NCBI RefSeq assembly: GCF_001676155.1 | Contig: NZ_LZEW01000001.1 | Coordinates: forward strand, 1-64,000 | Source of the DNA: Morganella psychrotolerans | Lineage (GTDB): Bacteria > Pseudomonadota > Gammaproteobacteria > Enterobacterales > Enterobacteriaceae | Length of the DNA: 64,000 nt | Direction: 5' to 3' | Part shown: positions 1 through 12,365 of the stretch, one piece after another | Layout: each line of letters opens with the position of its first letter | Position numbering within the stretch: the first letter of the stretch is position 1 | Position numbers and translations under genes: made by a program | The notes under the pieces: model-generated | What the model was told of the DNA's origin: nothing | What the model saw: the letters and a program-made list of their open reading frames with translations, nothing else | Database searches by the model: none

Positions 1-3000
1 CGACGCGGAAAACAAGCTGGAAAAAGCCAAAGACGCCCTGAAAGATGCCGAAGATGCAAAAGCAAAACTCGATGACCTGATAGCGAAAGCGGAAGACAAA
101 GGCATTGATACCACTGACGCGAAAAAAAGAGGCGGACAGCGCACAGGATCACCTGGATAAAGCGCAGGATAATCTCGACAGCACGGAAAGCATCATCGAT
201 GACGTGAAAGCGAAAAATGACCTCGATGGCACCGACACGGACGACAAAGATTTAAGCAAAGTCAAAGCTCAGCTGGACAAAGCAGCAGACTCGGTCAGCA
301 AACAGGCTGAAAGCGCGGAGAAACTGGCAAAATCAGCTGAAAAAGCAGCAGAGAAAGCCCGTGAGTCCGGTGACAAAGCTGATCTGTCCAAAGCAGAAGC
401 AAAACTGGCAGAAGCCAAAGACGCTCTGAAAAAAGCAACAGAGTCCAAAGCTCAATTGGATGAACTTATCAGCAAAGCCGGCGCAAAAGGGGTGGATACC
501 AAAGATGCACAGGCAGATGCGGATGCAGCGCAACAGCATCTCAATGGTGCCGGTTCTGCACTGACCAATGCAGGTAAAATTATCAGCGACCTGCAAAATA
601 AATCTGATATTGATAAAGATCTTGATGATACCGGCAAGGCTATCGACGATCTGGACGACAAATCGACGGCTAAAGAGAAAGCTGAAGCCAAAGAGAAGCT
701 GGATAACACGGCGAAAAACGTTGATAAATTAGCGGAAGACGCGCAGTGGCTGGCGGAGAAAGCGAAAGAAGCCGCAGAAATTGCCCGTAACACCGGTAAT
801 AAGAAAGATATCGCGGATGCGCAGGCGAAGCAGGATAAAGCGCAGGATGCGCTGAAAAAAGCAGAAGAGGCGAAATCAAAACTTGATGATCTGATTACCA
901 AAGCAAAAGGCAAGGGTGTTGATACATCTGACGCAGAGAAAGAGTCAGACAGCGCACAAATTCATCTCGATAAAGCACAGGAAATCCTCGATGACAGTGC
1001 CCGTATCATTGATGAGGCGAAAGCGAAAAATGACCTCAATGACACTGATACGGATGTGGGTAAATTACCTGATAATCCGACACCGCAAGACCTGGCGAAG
1101 GTAAAAGCGCAACTGGATAAAGCGGCAGGATCGGTGCTCCAACAAGCTGAAAATGCGAAAGAACTCGCAAAAACAGCACAAATGGAAGCGGAAAGAGCCA
1201 GTGACACCGGTTACAAATCTGACCTGGTCTATGCGCAGGCTAAATTGGCTGAAGCCACTGAAACATTGAAACGTGCGACCGATTCCAAAGCTAAGCTGGA
1301 TGATCTTATCAGCAAAGCCGGTGCGAAAGGGGTGGATACCAAAGATGCACTGAAAGATGCACATCTTGCACAAGAACTTCTCAATGATGCACGGGATGCA
1401 CTTACAGACGCTGAACAGGTTCTCAGTGACCTGATGAAGGATATCGATAACACCATTGATGATACAAATACGGCTATCGATGACCTGCCGGATAACCCGA
1501 CGGATGAGCAGAAAGCAGACGTAAAAGAGAGACTGGATTTCACCGCAAAACTGGTTGATAACTTAGCGGATGAAGCTGAAACACTGGCGAATGCGGCAAA
1601 AGTTGCCGCAGATAAAGCCCGTAAGAGCGGCAGCAAATCAGATCTTGAAAATGCGCAGGCGAAACAGGCTGATGCGAAGGACGCACTGAAAAAAGCAGAA
1701 GACGCGAAAGCGAAGCTGGATAAGCTTATCAGTAAAGCTGCGGATAAAGGCGTGGATACCGGTGATGCAGCAAAAGATGCCGGTAGTGCTGAAAAGCATA
1801 TTGGTAATGCACACAATACGATAAATGCGACTGATAAAATATTGTCTGATCTTAAAGACGATAACGACAGCAAAGATGCTATCGACCATGCGGAAGATGA
1901 CATCAAAAATCTGGATGATAACGCCACTCCGGAAGAAAAAGCGAAAGCCAAAGAGAGCCTTGATGCGGCATCTGACATGGTTGTCGCGCTGGCTGACAGT
2001 GCGAAAACACTGGCAGCGAAAGCAAAAGTGGCAGCAGAAAAAGCGCAGTCCGGCCATGATATCAATGAACTGAAAGCCGCACAGGCATTGCTGAAAGAAG
2101 CGCAAAGTGCGTTTGATGAAGCGGGTGCGGCGAAAGCCCGTCTCGACAAACTGATCACTCAGGCTAAAGGCAAAGGGGTTGATACCAAAGACGCGTCGGC
2201 AGATTCAGATACGGCAAAAACCTATCTTGATGATGCACAACAGAACTTAACGGCATCAGAAAATATTCTGAAGGACATGCCGACAGAGATGACCGATCCT
2301 GCTCTGGATGACGCAGGAAAAGCAATTGATGATGCGACTAAAAATCCGTCTGATGAAAACAAAGCCAAAGCGAAGGATAGCTTAAATCAGGCGGCAACCC
2401 TGGTGGCAAAACAGGCGAAAGAAGCCGAAGCACTGGCAAAAAATGCCAAAGAAGCGGCAGATAAAGCCAAAGCAAGCGGCAGTCCTGATGATATCAGGGC
2501 CGCAGAAGAGGCTATAAAAACAGCGTCAGAAAGCATTGCCAAAGCAGAAAAATCAAAAGCACATTTAGATGAGCTTATTGGTAAAGCGAAGGCCGCCGGT
2601 ATTGATGCCGCGCAAAGTGAAACCTTGTCTCATGATGCTGAAAATTCGCTGACCAATGCCAATAATGTACTGAAAGAGGCGGCTCAGACGCTGGATGACC
2701 TGAGCAATCAGGAAGGCGATCCTGCATTAATCGCTGACGTACAGACTGCATTAGATAACCTCAGTGATCAGATTCAGAATGCGCAGAACAAAGGCGTCAG
2801 TGCGAACAGTAAGATAGATAAACTGGTCGGGCTTACCTCTCCTGCTGAGAAGGATATTCAGGAGGCAAAAGCGGCATTAGCTGAATTTACCAAAGCGATT
2901 AAGGCGGCGGAAAGTGCCGATCCTGCGGTTAAAGCGGCACTGGATAAAGCCGTAAAAGGCGGCGTGGGCAATAAGAAACTGGCTGAGCTGACAGAGAAAG

Positions 3001-6000
3001 AAACGGAACTGTTATCCCTGCTAAATGACCAGAAAAAACTGGCTGATTCACTGAATAAACAGATTCAGGAAATTGAGTCCAACGCCGTATTGGATGAGCT
3101 GAATAATGCACTTGACGGGCTGGATCCGAAAAAACCGGAAACCGTAAATGCATTCAATAAAGCCCTGAAAAAGGCCATTGAAAATAATAATGAACTGATC
3201 ACTGAGCTGACTGAAAAAGCGCAGAAAGCCCTTGATTCTGCACTGAAATTAGCCCAGACAGATCCGACCTCGGATGCTTATCAGCAGTTGTTGCAGGATG
3301 TGAAACAACAGATAAGCAATGCAGAAGAACTTTACGCACTGGCAAAAAACAATACGACAGATTTACAACGTGTTGTGGAAAAAGCGATTGGTAAAGGGCT
3401 TGATCCGGCCAAGAATGCAGAGTTCAAAGAGTACATTGCTAACATTAAATATTTTGAAAATGAAATAAATAAAGCCGGTGCAAATATCGCGAAAGCGAAA
3501 AATGCGGTTCCGGATGAAAAACTGCCTGACTTTGACGGTGATGACATCAGTAACCTGGTTGATCATCTGGAAGATCAAATCAAAGCCGGTGATGCAGCGG
3601 GGATCAATAAAACACTACTGGATGTGGACAGCGTCATTTATACGCAGCTTAACGATGTTAATAAAGCGTTGGATAAAGCCGGCAGAGCCTTTGAAAAAGC
3701 CCAGAAAGATCCGACTACCGCCAATGTAAAAGCATTTGATAAAGCGGTACTTGATGCACAAAGTGTCATCAATAAAGCGGAACTGAACATCAGTAAACTG
3801 CATGACTCTCTGGTAAAAGCCGGAACGATTGCAGGTGTGGATGCGGACTCACTGGCTCACGCACTGAAATCGGCAGAAAAAGCAGGTACAGCGGTTGATG
3901 AAGCCCAGAAAACCCTGGACGGATTCTCTCTGAACCCTATCGATATGGAAGGCTTGCAGGACAAAGCCACGGATGCGAAGGATGCTGTCGATGAGATGGT
4001 GAAAAATCCGACACCGGATAACATCGATAACGCACTGTCGAAACTGAATATTTTCAAATCTGCGCTGGGTACTTCACTCACTAACGCGAAAGCTCTGTCT
4101 GATGATGCCCTGATGGCAGCAAAACAGGCAGTGAAAACGCCGACGGCAGAAAATATTCTGCGGGCTGAGAAGAAATTAGCCAAAGCGGTTGAAGCACAGG
4201 AACAGCTGATTGAAGCGAAAGCGATGTACGACGATGTGCGTACTCATATCAGCACCAGTGTGACAAATAAAGCATTGCAGGATGCACTGCTGAAAACATT
4301 CGACGGCATGGATAACCAGTTTGATCATACACAGAAAAATGTGAATGAGCAGAATGACGAGTCCGGCAAACTGATTGCGATTGCCAAAGATAATCTGCTG
4401 ACGGAAGAAGACATTGTTGATGCCTATAATAATGCCAAACTCACCCTGACGGATGCTGAGGCTAAAGTTCGTGAAGCTGTTGATAAAGCAGCGAAAGCGA
4501 AAGAAAGCGGTGACATATCGAAAGAGCAGACCACCGCTATCAAAAACAGTGTTATCGGGGCGCAGGACAGTCTGAACAAAGCTAAAGATGCGATTGAGAA
4601 TGCCGGTAATAAAGGCGTACCTGAGTATCTGCTTGATCAACTGAACAAGTATTACAACTCCCTCGATAATAAACTGGATTATCCGAAAGGGGTATTACAG
4701 GAAATTGACTCCTATTCCAGAATGTCGCTCTCTCTTGAGTTGCTTAATAACGCAACGGATTACTACAAGAAAGCAGAAGCATTACTGGAGAAAGACCCGA
4801 ACGCGGTAATAAAAGATCCGTCTGAATTCCTGTCTCTTATCAGTGAAGCGAATGCGTATCTGGCTGAAGGGAAAGAGCGTGCAACCAAAGCGAAAGCATT
4901 GGGTCTTGATAAAGAAAGCGAAACGTATCTGAACACGGCTGCGCATACCGCGAATGAAACACAGACCAAACTGATGAATGATTTCCACGGTAAGCTGGGC
5001 GAAAAAGCCTTTGCAGACCTGGATGCTGAACTGACTCAGTTACAGGAATCTGTGTATAACGCACACAGCAGCCTGAATAAATCGACACAAAGTAACCATG
5101 CGGTCTTTGAAGAACAGTATAAAGCGGCTATTCGTGCGCTGAATGATACTAAGCTGTTGATTGAAGACTACACGGCGAAAGGCGTCAAACCAGTCAAACT
5201 CTCTTACTACAACTATCAGGTTGAGCAATACAGTAAAGAGATAGAGAACCTGTCAAAAGCCTGGAACAGTGTCACTGAACTGACGGCTATCACAAACACG
5301 GTTTACAGTGAATCGAAAGCACTGAGTGGTATTAAAAACTCCAGTGATAAATATGATGCTATCCAGAAAGTGGGTGAAGATTTAGGTAAGGCATATCAGT
5401 TAGTTGAGCAATCCATTATTAATGGTGCGCCGATTGATATGATCCAGTCGAACCTGAACAAACTGACTGCAACGGCAAATAACCTGTCAGCGGAAGATCC
5501 GATTGTTGCTGCACAGGTACTGATTAACAATGTGGTTTCTGAATCGAAAAACATTGAAAATCTGCTCAAAGCGGCGGATACCAAAGTACAGAAAGATCTT
5601 ATCTACAACTCACTGTACGGCCAGTTGCAAACCGCCAATAAAGTGATGAGCGATGCCAAACAGTCCGGCACTATTTCCAAAACGCAACTGGCTGAGTTGC
5701 AACAGGATTACAGTAATGCACTGAATACCCTGAAAATGTATGACCCGTACTTCTCGAATGGTGAGCAGACTCAGAAACCGAACAGCGCATTTGACGCAAT
5801 GACCCTTCAGGTGACGGATGACGGTTATATCCATATCGAAGGCAGAAAACTGGTCGATGGAGCTGTTTATACACTGGGCGGTAAAGACCTGCCGTGGTAC
5901 AGCGCATGGCTGGGAAATATTGCCGGAAATGTGGATAAAGTCTTCGGCTCAGGTACGGTTCACACCCGCACGGACGGCACAAAATATGTCGATATCTTTG

Positions 6001-7370
6001 TGGACAAAGAGACAGCCTATAACGTCAAACACAGTGATAACCTGAGCTATTTGTATGGATTCCAGCAGGAACTGGGTAAAGATCCATCTGAACTCGGCGG
6101 TGGGTTCCGTGTGAAAGACTCTTCTGCACCGAAGGATATGGAAGCCTTTATTACAGACGACCATACGATTGTGGTGACGGGCGATGGTCTGAAAGCCGGT
6201 GACTCGGTGACACTGTATAAAGTCACAACCTCCGGTATTCTGGGCACCAAAAACTATGAAGAAGTGGCAAAAGGGCACGTAGCATTACATAACGGTAAAT
6301 TTGTTGGTGTAATGACGGAATATGCCAAAGGGCATTCATGGGAAACGGTGAAGAACCTCGGCGGTGATGATAACCTGGCCGCCACCCGTAAAGGGCTGGG
6401 TGAAAATCAATCCGGTAAGAGTGACGTCTTCGGAAAAATAGCCTCTCCGGCGGAGATAAGCAGTGACATCATCGGGGGTAACAAAACAGCGGATATTCTC
6501 ACGAAGGATGTAACCGCCTGGGTTGATACCAAGAAGAACCTCTACCTGAAAAGCCAGAAGTTTGAAGTGGGCCAACTGGTGAAAATACACGATTTCTATG
6601 ACAGTAAAAATGTTGTGGGAACCGGGGTTGTTCAGATGATTGGCGGGCAAAAAATCGTTAAGATCGAGGGTGTTACAACAGATAAATACCCTGATCTGAA
6701 ATGGATTTATGCTGAAATTGCGTATGAGGGCGGTCAGTGGGATTATATCCAGAGTGATGCCTTTATCTTAGGTAAAAACTGGTTATCAGTTCAGGGTAAT
6801 GCGAACTCAAATACTCAGGAACCACCGAAAGATAATGATGCTAACGACGGTATTAATTTCGATGACATTGATATCGACCCGTCTGCACCTGCGGGAAAAC
6901 CGGCAGTAAAATCCTTTAGTATTCAGGATGAAACTGACGGGCAGGCGGAGGAACAGGCAAAAGAGACTGACGACATCCGTGACACTCAGGAAGAGAGTCA
7001 TGAGATCCGGACAGAAAACGATGAACACTCTGTAAATGAAGTGCAATCTGAGCTATCAGCGACATCTGATGAAATAAATGATGACGTTGATCTTTCCGGT
7101 CTGCTCAATGCAGGAAATACATCAGCCGGAGAAACCGGTGATATTGACACCACGGACGGAATAACCGGATTGCCGGTTCTTGATGAACTGTTAACTGACA
7201 GTGCTGAAAGTACCATCAATATCGATAATATCGTTCCGCAGGCAGCAGATACTGAACATAACGTTCAGCCGGAACTGTTTATTAATAATACTGCGGACAG
7301 CAGTACTGAGACGCATCAGGTCTCGACATTAATAACAGAAGACGATATGGGTATTACCCATAATATCTGA
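1..7370 (+). CDS. Giant alpha-helical repeat surface/secreted protein, 5' end outside window
   Basis: The gene enters the window already in frame 2 and continues in frame 3 to a TGA at 7370, giving more than 2,400 residues. The first ~900 residues are units of about 140 residues rich in Ala, Lys, Asp and Glu, each ending near K-G-V-D-T; they look like bundles of long helices. A less regular helical region runs to about residue 1900. Two beta-rich modules follow (roughly residues 1910-2240, with Trp, Tyr and Gly), then an acidic, disordered-looking tail. I see no cysteine and no RTX GGxGxD nonapeptides. The next two genes encode a type I secretion ATPase and fusion protein, so export by that route as an adhesin or biofilm protein is inferred. 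The frame breaks at an A7 run (122-128); with six A's the repeat reads through. The upstream frame otherwise stops at 158-160. Confidence 0.75.
101..2615 (+). repeat. Tandem ~420-bp repeats in the giant protein gene
   Basis: The codons for Gly-(Val/Ile)-Asp-Thr recur near 101, 488, 911, 1328, 1748, 2174 and 2594 (the last reads Gly-Ile-Asp-Ala). The period is about 390-426 bp, or 130-142 residues. Units are diverged at the DNA level but share landmarks: a K-L-D-(D/E)-L-I helix just before the motif, a Q-x-x-L-x-x-A helix after it, and a short acidic linker often containing D-N-P-T. Copy number upstream of the window cannot be seen. Confidence 0.8.
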
Positions 7371-7384
7371 TAGTCAGTCATCGT

Positions 7385-7430
7385 TATACCCAACGTCATT
7401 CAGGATGCAGTTTGAATGAATAAGGGTATA
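7385..7430 (-). repeat. ERIC element, internally deleted (46 bp)
   Basis: It runs from TATACCC to GGGTATA and keeps only the two ends of the family (CAACGTCATTC and GAATGAATAAGGG); the central palindrome is missing. It lies between the giant protein gene and the secretion ATPase gene. An ATG inside it (7416) is in frame with the ATPase gene but is an unlikely start. Confidence 0.8.
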
Positions 7431-7439
7431 TATAATAAA

Positions 7440-7470
7440 CATCCCCGCTCAGCATGCCTGTGCGGGGATG
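7440..7470 (+). terminator. Hairpin between adhesin and secretion genes
   Basis: CATCCCCGC (7440-7448) and GCGGGGATG (7462-7470) form a perfect 9-bp stem. No long T run follows, so this may be a weak terminator or an mRNA-stabilising hairpin that lowers expression of the secretion genes relative to the adhesin gene. Confidence 0.5.
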
Positions 7471-7490
7471 TTCTCAGGTTTGAGGTTTGT

Positions 7491-9631
7491 ATGGATTACG
7501 GGGAAAACAATACTGTCCGGGATAATCTGGAAAATTACCGGGAAGCTATTGTTAATATTGCCAATCATTACCGGCTGGATTTCTCACCGGAAAATGTTAA
7601 TGTCACCGCGAAATGGTATCAGGACAGTTTACAGAATGACGATATAATTAAACTACTCGCCAAACAGTGCGGGTTAATGACCAAGTTTGTTAAAACAAAA
7701 AACTTTAAATTTAATGTCTGGTCTTTGCCGGTAGTTATTGCGCTGAATGACGGGCGTGTCGGCGTTGTACAGAATATCTGCGGTAATGATGTCACTGTTT
7801 TATTCAGCGCAAATCATGGCTTACCGGAAATTATTCACACTGAATTTTTAGCAGAAAACACACACAAAATAATTCTTCTCCGCCCTATGGTGGACAGACC
7901 GGACCCCCGCGTAGATTTATATATCAAACCAACAGAACGTCATTGGTTATGGCGTATTCTTCTGCGGGATGTTTCTCCCTATAAATATGTCATTATGGCG
8001 ACCTTCCTGATTAATGTACTGGGATTAGCGGGATAACCTATTCAATGCAGACCTATGACCGGATTATTCCGTCACAGTCGTATCCGACAATGGTTGTATT
8101 AGTTATCGGTGTCATGATCGCATTTGTGTTTGATTACATATTAAAAATGCTACGTTACGGCATTATTGATTTACTGGGTAAAAAAGCCGATTTACGTATG
8201 TCTGACCGGGTATACGGACATTCACTGCGCTTAAAAGACAGCAGCCGTCCGCCATCTACCGGTTCCTTTATTTCGCAGTTGCGTGATCTGGAGCAGGTGC
8301 GCGAAATGATGACATCAAGCACGGTTGCCGCAATTGCCGATTTACCTTTTTTCCTGTTCTTTCTGTTTATTATCTATCTTATCGGCGGCGTTGTTTGTGT
8401 TATTCCTCTTGTCGGTTTTTTCCTGATGATAATGCCGGGTCTGCTGTCACAAAAAAAACTCTTTGTTCTGGCGAATGAAGCGATGCGTGAAAGTACATTA
8501 CGCAGCGGAATGATTGTGGAGTCGGTTCAGGGATTGGATGATATTAAAGCAATGCAGGCGGAATACCGTTTTCAGCAGCAATGGATCCATTACACAAAAA
8601 CCAGTGCGGAAGCCTCACTTAAATTAAAACATCTGACGCACAAGCTCGGAAGCATGGCGTATTTTATCCAGAACAGTGTTTTTATCGGCGTTATTTGTGC
8701 CGGTACACCGTTAGTTATCAGTGGTGAATTATCTACGGGTGCGCTGGTGGCTTCTTCTATTCTGAGTTCGCGTATGATGGGACCTATTTCTCAGATTGCG
8801 AATATTATTACCCGCTGGCAGCAGACAAAAGTATCGGTTAAAGGTCTGACTTCCATAATGGAACTACCGGTTGATCATCCGGAATATTCAAAGCGTGTGC
8901 ATCTGCCTTTTATTGCCGGGCAATATACGCTGAATAATGTAGGGTTTAAATTCCGCGCTGAATCCAAACAAAACGCTGTTTTTGTTCAGGATCTGGTCAT
9001 TAAACCGGGTGAACGCATTGCCATTATCGGCCGTAATGGTGCCGGTAAATCATCATTACTTTCTGCCTTATTCGGCAAAATGGAATATGAAATCGGCAGT
9101 ATTACCCTGGATAATATTGAATTAAATACGCTGGACCCTTCTGATTTACGCCGTGATGTAGGGTTCCTGGGGCAGAATGCCCGGTTATTTTACGGCACTG
9201 TCCGGGATAACCTGACATTAGGGAACCCGCTGGCAACAGATGAAGAAATATACGCGGTGCTGGAAAAGACCGGTGCCGGTGAGTTTGTTAATAATCTGCC
9301 GGAAGGGCTGAGTTATATCATTCAGGAAGGCGGTATGGGGATTTCCGGCGGGCAGCGTCAGTCTTTACTGATAAGCCGCTTATTAATCAAAGAACCGACG
9401 GTGTTATTGCTGGATGAGCCAACAGCATCACTGGATGATATTACTGAAAACCAGTTCATTAAAAGCCTGGAGAAAACCACGGCAGGAAAAACATTAATTC
9501 TTACCACGCACAGGAAAAAACTCCTCAATATTGTTGATCGGATAATTGTGGTTTCCGGCGGACGTATCGTGCTGGATAAACCTAAAAAAGAGGCGTTATT
9601 ACTGCTGGCGGGAGAGACTAATGGACAATAA
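7491..9631 (+). CDS. Type I secretion permease/ATPase (LapB/HlyB type)
   Basis: An inner-membrane ABC exporter of about 713 residues once one frame break is bridged. The N-terminal ~130 residues resemble a C39-like peptidase domain without an obvious catalytic Cys, as in RTX-adhesin exporters. Membrane segments follow, then an ATPase domain with Walker A GRNGAGKSS, signature SGGQRQ, Walker B VLLLDEPTAS and the switch His in TTHRKK. ATG 7491 is preferred because TGAGG precedes it; the upstream ATG at 7416 lies in an ERIC element. The frame breaks at GGG 8030-8032, where TAA follows at 8034; a fourth G restores an uninterrupted membrane domain. The gene sits between the presumed substrate and its fusion protein. 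No outer-membrane TolC-type gene is in the window. Confidence 0.85.
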
Positions 9632-11005
9632 AAAAAGAGACACCGGTAATATCTGAAGATGCGCTGGCAAAATTACAGGAACAGATGCGGGGTATGTCAG
9701 GTGGCAATCCGGCAGCGGAAGAAAAAAAGCCCGGTTTCTTTAAGCGGGTTATTAACGGAGTTAAAGACTTTTGCTATATCACCAGTAAAAAAGACAGTGA
9801 ATTATATACCATCGAGGACAGTATTGATGATGCCGCTGATTTTGGTCTGGTAGATGATGTTAAATCCAGTAAAGCAAACCGGATGGTGCTGGCCGTTTTT
9901 GCTTTTTTTTATTCTGATGTTTATCTGGGCATGGCTTTCTGAAATATCGGAAGTGACAAAAGGGAGCGGAAAAGTTATCCCCAGTTCAAAAGAGCAGATT
10001 ATTCAGTCTCTGGATGGCGGGATCATTACCTATATTGCAATAAAAGAGGGGGATATTGTTCAGGCGGGGCAGACATTGGCGATGCTGGATTCAACACGGA
10101 CCACGTCGAATCTGGAAGAGTCAGTGGCGAAATACAATACAGCCCTGGCAGCATCTGTACGTTTACAGGCGGAAGTGGATAAAAACCCGTCGGATAAACT
10201 TCTTTTCCCGGATGAACTGGATAATAACCCCGCGCTGAAAGAGTATGAAACTAAATTATGGATTTCACGTAAGCATCAGTTTAATCAGACAATTGCTAAC
10301 CTGCAAAAAAGCCAGGCGAATATATCCCGGCAACTGAATATTAACCGGCAGTTGGAAAAAGCCGGCGCGAGCAGTGTGATGGATATTCTGCGCCTTGAAA
10401 AAGAGCTGATTGATTTGCGCAGTAAAGAAGAAGAATACATCGCGAATTTTTATGTCACTTCCCACCAGGAGTTAGCAAAAATAATGGCGGAGGTAAACAG
10501 TCTGACGCCGTTAATTAAAGGGCGTCAGGATTATGTATCAAGAACCGTTATTACATCACCGGTAAAAGGAATTGTTAAAAATATCCAGACATCCACTATC
10601 GGCGGGGTGGTTCCGCCTAACGGGATTCTGATGGATATTGTTCCTCTGGAAGATACCTTAATTATTGAGGCAAAAATCTCACCGAAAGATATCGCCTTTA
10701 TCCATCCGGGACAAACCGCAAAAGTAAAAATTACCGCCTATGACTACGCGATATTCGGCGGGCTGGAAGGCGTTGTGCATGTTATTTCGCCCGATACAGT
10801 AAAAGATGAAGTAAAGAGTGATGTAACCTGGTACAGAATTTATGTTCAGACACAGTCTGATCATCTGGTAAATAAATCCGGGCAGTCATTTGCTATTACG
10901 CCCGGGATGATCGCCACCATTGAAATAACAACCGGCAGTAAAACGGTGCTGCAATACCTGATAAAGCCCTTTAATAAGGTAAATGAGGCACTGAGAGAGC
11001 GCTAA
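9621..11005 (+). CDS. Type I secretion membrane-fusion protein (HlyD family)
   Basis: The periplasmic adaptor linking the ABC exporter to an outer-membrane channel; about 460 residues after repair. A cytoplasmic tail of ~95 residues precedes one membrane segment, then a lipoyl-like half (V-x-A-G-Q-T-L), a coiled-coil hairpin and the C-terminal beta domain (G-x-G-K-V-I-P near the start, S-P-V-K-G-I-V later). ATG 9621 overlaps the ATPase stop codon. Two runs break the frame: A7 at 9630-9636 and T8 at 9903-9910. Removing one base from each gives a continuous protein in which the membrane segment is intact. As read, only 9854-11005 is open. Confidence 0.82.
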
Positions 11006-11006
11006 A

Positions 11007-11078
11007 TATACCCTTATTCATTCAAACTGCAGGTTCGTTGGCTACGCTCAGCCTGCATTCTGAATGACGTTGGGTATA
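11007..11078 (+). repeat. ERIC element, internally deleted (72 bp)
   Basis: It has TATACCCTTATTCATTCAAA at the left end and TGAATGACGTTGGGTATA at the right end, with a shortened centre. It starts two bases after the stop codon of the fusion-protein gene. Confidence 0.85.
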
Positions 11079-11094
11079 AAAGCGCAAGCAAATA

Positions 11095-11119
11095 AAAACC
11101 GGCACGAAGGCCGGTTTTT
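11095..11119. terminator. Bidirectional terminator, secretion operon / metK
   Basis: AAAACCGGC (11095-11103) pairs with GCCGGTTTT (11110-11118). The A and T flanks make it a factor-independent terminator on both strands, between two convergent genes. Confidence 0.85.
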
Positions 11120-11149
11120 GTCGTTAAGCAGTAAGTGTGGTGCGCAGTT

Positions 11150-12304
11150 TTATTTCAGACCGGCAGCATCACGCAACTGTTCTGCTCTGTCGGTTTTTTC
11201 CCACGGGAACTGAGGGCGGCCGAAGTGACCGTATGCAGCCGTTTCCTGATACATCGGATGCAGCAGATCCAGCATCTGGATCAGACCATACGGGCGCAGG
11301 TCAAAGAATTCACGCACCAGCAGCGTCAGTTGTTCATTGCTGATTTTTCCTGTGCCGAAGGTTTCCACCATGATTGAAGTTGGCTCAGCCACACCAATCG
11401 CATAGGAAACCTGGATTTCACAGCGGTCAGCAAGACCGGCGGCGACAATATTTTTTGCCACATAACGCGCAGCATAAGCCGCTGAACGGTCAACCTTAGA
11501 CGGATCTTTACCTGAGAATGCACCACCGCCGTGACGAGCCATGCCGCCGTAAGTATCGACGATAATTTTACGTCCGGTCAGACCACAGTCACCCATTGGT
11601 CCGCCAATCACAAAGCGACCGGTCGGGTTAATGAAGTATTTGGTGGTCGGGTTCAGCCACTCAACCGGCAGAACCGGTTTGATTATCTCTTCCATTACCG
11701 CTTCATGCAGGTCTTTCTGAGTAACGTCTTCAGAGTGCTGTGTTGACAGAACAACCGCATCGATACCGACAATGTTGTTGTTATCATACTGGAATGTAAT
11801 CTGGCTTTTTGCATCCGGGCGCAGCCACGGAAGGATGCCGCTTTTACGGACTTTGGCCTGACGCTCAACCAGACGGTGTGCGTAAGTGATTGGCGCGGGC
11901 ATTAATACGTCAGTTTCGTTTGATGCATAACCGAACATTAAGCCCTGGTCGCCCGCACCCTGTGAGGCCGGATCTTCGCGGTCAACGCCCTGATTGATAT
12001 CAGCAGACTGTTTACCGATGGCGCTGATGACGGCGCAGGAATCAGCATCAAAGCCCATTGATGAGCTGGTGTAACCAATTTCGCGGACAGTGCGGCGTGT
12101 TATTTCTTCAATATCAACCCAGGCTTTGGTGGTGATTTCTCCGCCCACCATGACCATGCCGGTTTTGACATAGGTTTCACAGGCAACACGCGCTTTGGGA
12201 TCTTGTTCTAAAATCGCATCAAGGACTGCATCCGAAATTTGGTCGGCAATTTTATCCGGGTGTCCTTCAGATACGGACTCAGAAGTGAAAAGATGTGTGC
12301 TCAT
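11150..12304 (-). CDS. metK: S-adenosylmethionine synthetase
   Basis: Makes S-adenosylmethionine from ATP and methionine. The protein is 384 residues, the same length as E. coli MetK, and close to it along its whole length. The ATP-site His lies in G-H-P-D-K near residue 15, and the glycine loop is G-A-G-D-Q-G. It starts at ATG 12304 and ends at a bidirectional terminator. A run of MetJ-like boxes lies about 40-60 bp upstream. As in E. coli it sits beside speA, transcribed divergently; its product feeds polyamine synthesis after decarboxylation. Confidence 0.97.
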   Translation of the reverse strand: MSTHLFTSESVSEGHPDKIADQISDAVLDAILEQDPKARVACETYVKTGMVMVGGEITTKAWVDIEEITRRTVREIGYTSSSMGFDADSCAVISAIGKQSADINQGVDREDPASQGAGDQGLMFGYASNETDVLMPAPITYAHRLVERQAKVRKSGILPWLRPDAKSQITFQYDNNNIVGIDAVVLSTQHSEDVTQKDLHEAVMEEIIKPVLPVEWLNPTTKYFINPTGRFVIGGPMGDCGLTGRKIIVDTYGGMARHGGGAFSGKDPSKVDRSAAYAARYVAKNIVAAGLADRCEIQVSYAIGVAEPTSIMVETFGTGKISNEQLTLLVREFFDLRPYGLIQMLDLLHPMYQETAAYGHFGRPQFPWEKTDRAEQLRDAAGLK

Positions 12305-12341
12305 TATTTTTCTACCTTAAGTAAACTTTCGGTACATTGAT

Positions 12342-12365
12342 GGATGTATTAACTTCTAGACGGCT
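12342..12365 (-). promoter_or_regulatory. Candidate MetJ (met box) operator
   Basis: Three adjacent 8-mers read GGATGTAT, TAACTTCT and AGACGGCT. The last matches the MetJ consensus AGACGTCT at 7 of 8 positions, the other two at 5 of 8. Position upstream of metK fits methionine repression; binding is inferred. Confidence 0.5.

Noticed and set aside
1229-2158. Long minus-strand ORF (309 codons) inside the giant protein gene, and several shorter ones
   Set aside because: They are antisense shadows: Lys/Glu/Ala/Asp-rich codons give few stops on the other strand, and the products are Ser/Ala/Phe-rich nonsense.
1-7370. RTX calcium-binding repeats in the giant protein
   Set aside because: No GGxGxD nonapeptide series is visible anywhere in the part seen.
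7416-7490. ATG 7416 as start of the secretion ATPase
   Set aside because: It lies in an ERIC repeat and lacks a ribosome-binding site; ATG 7491 has one.
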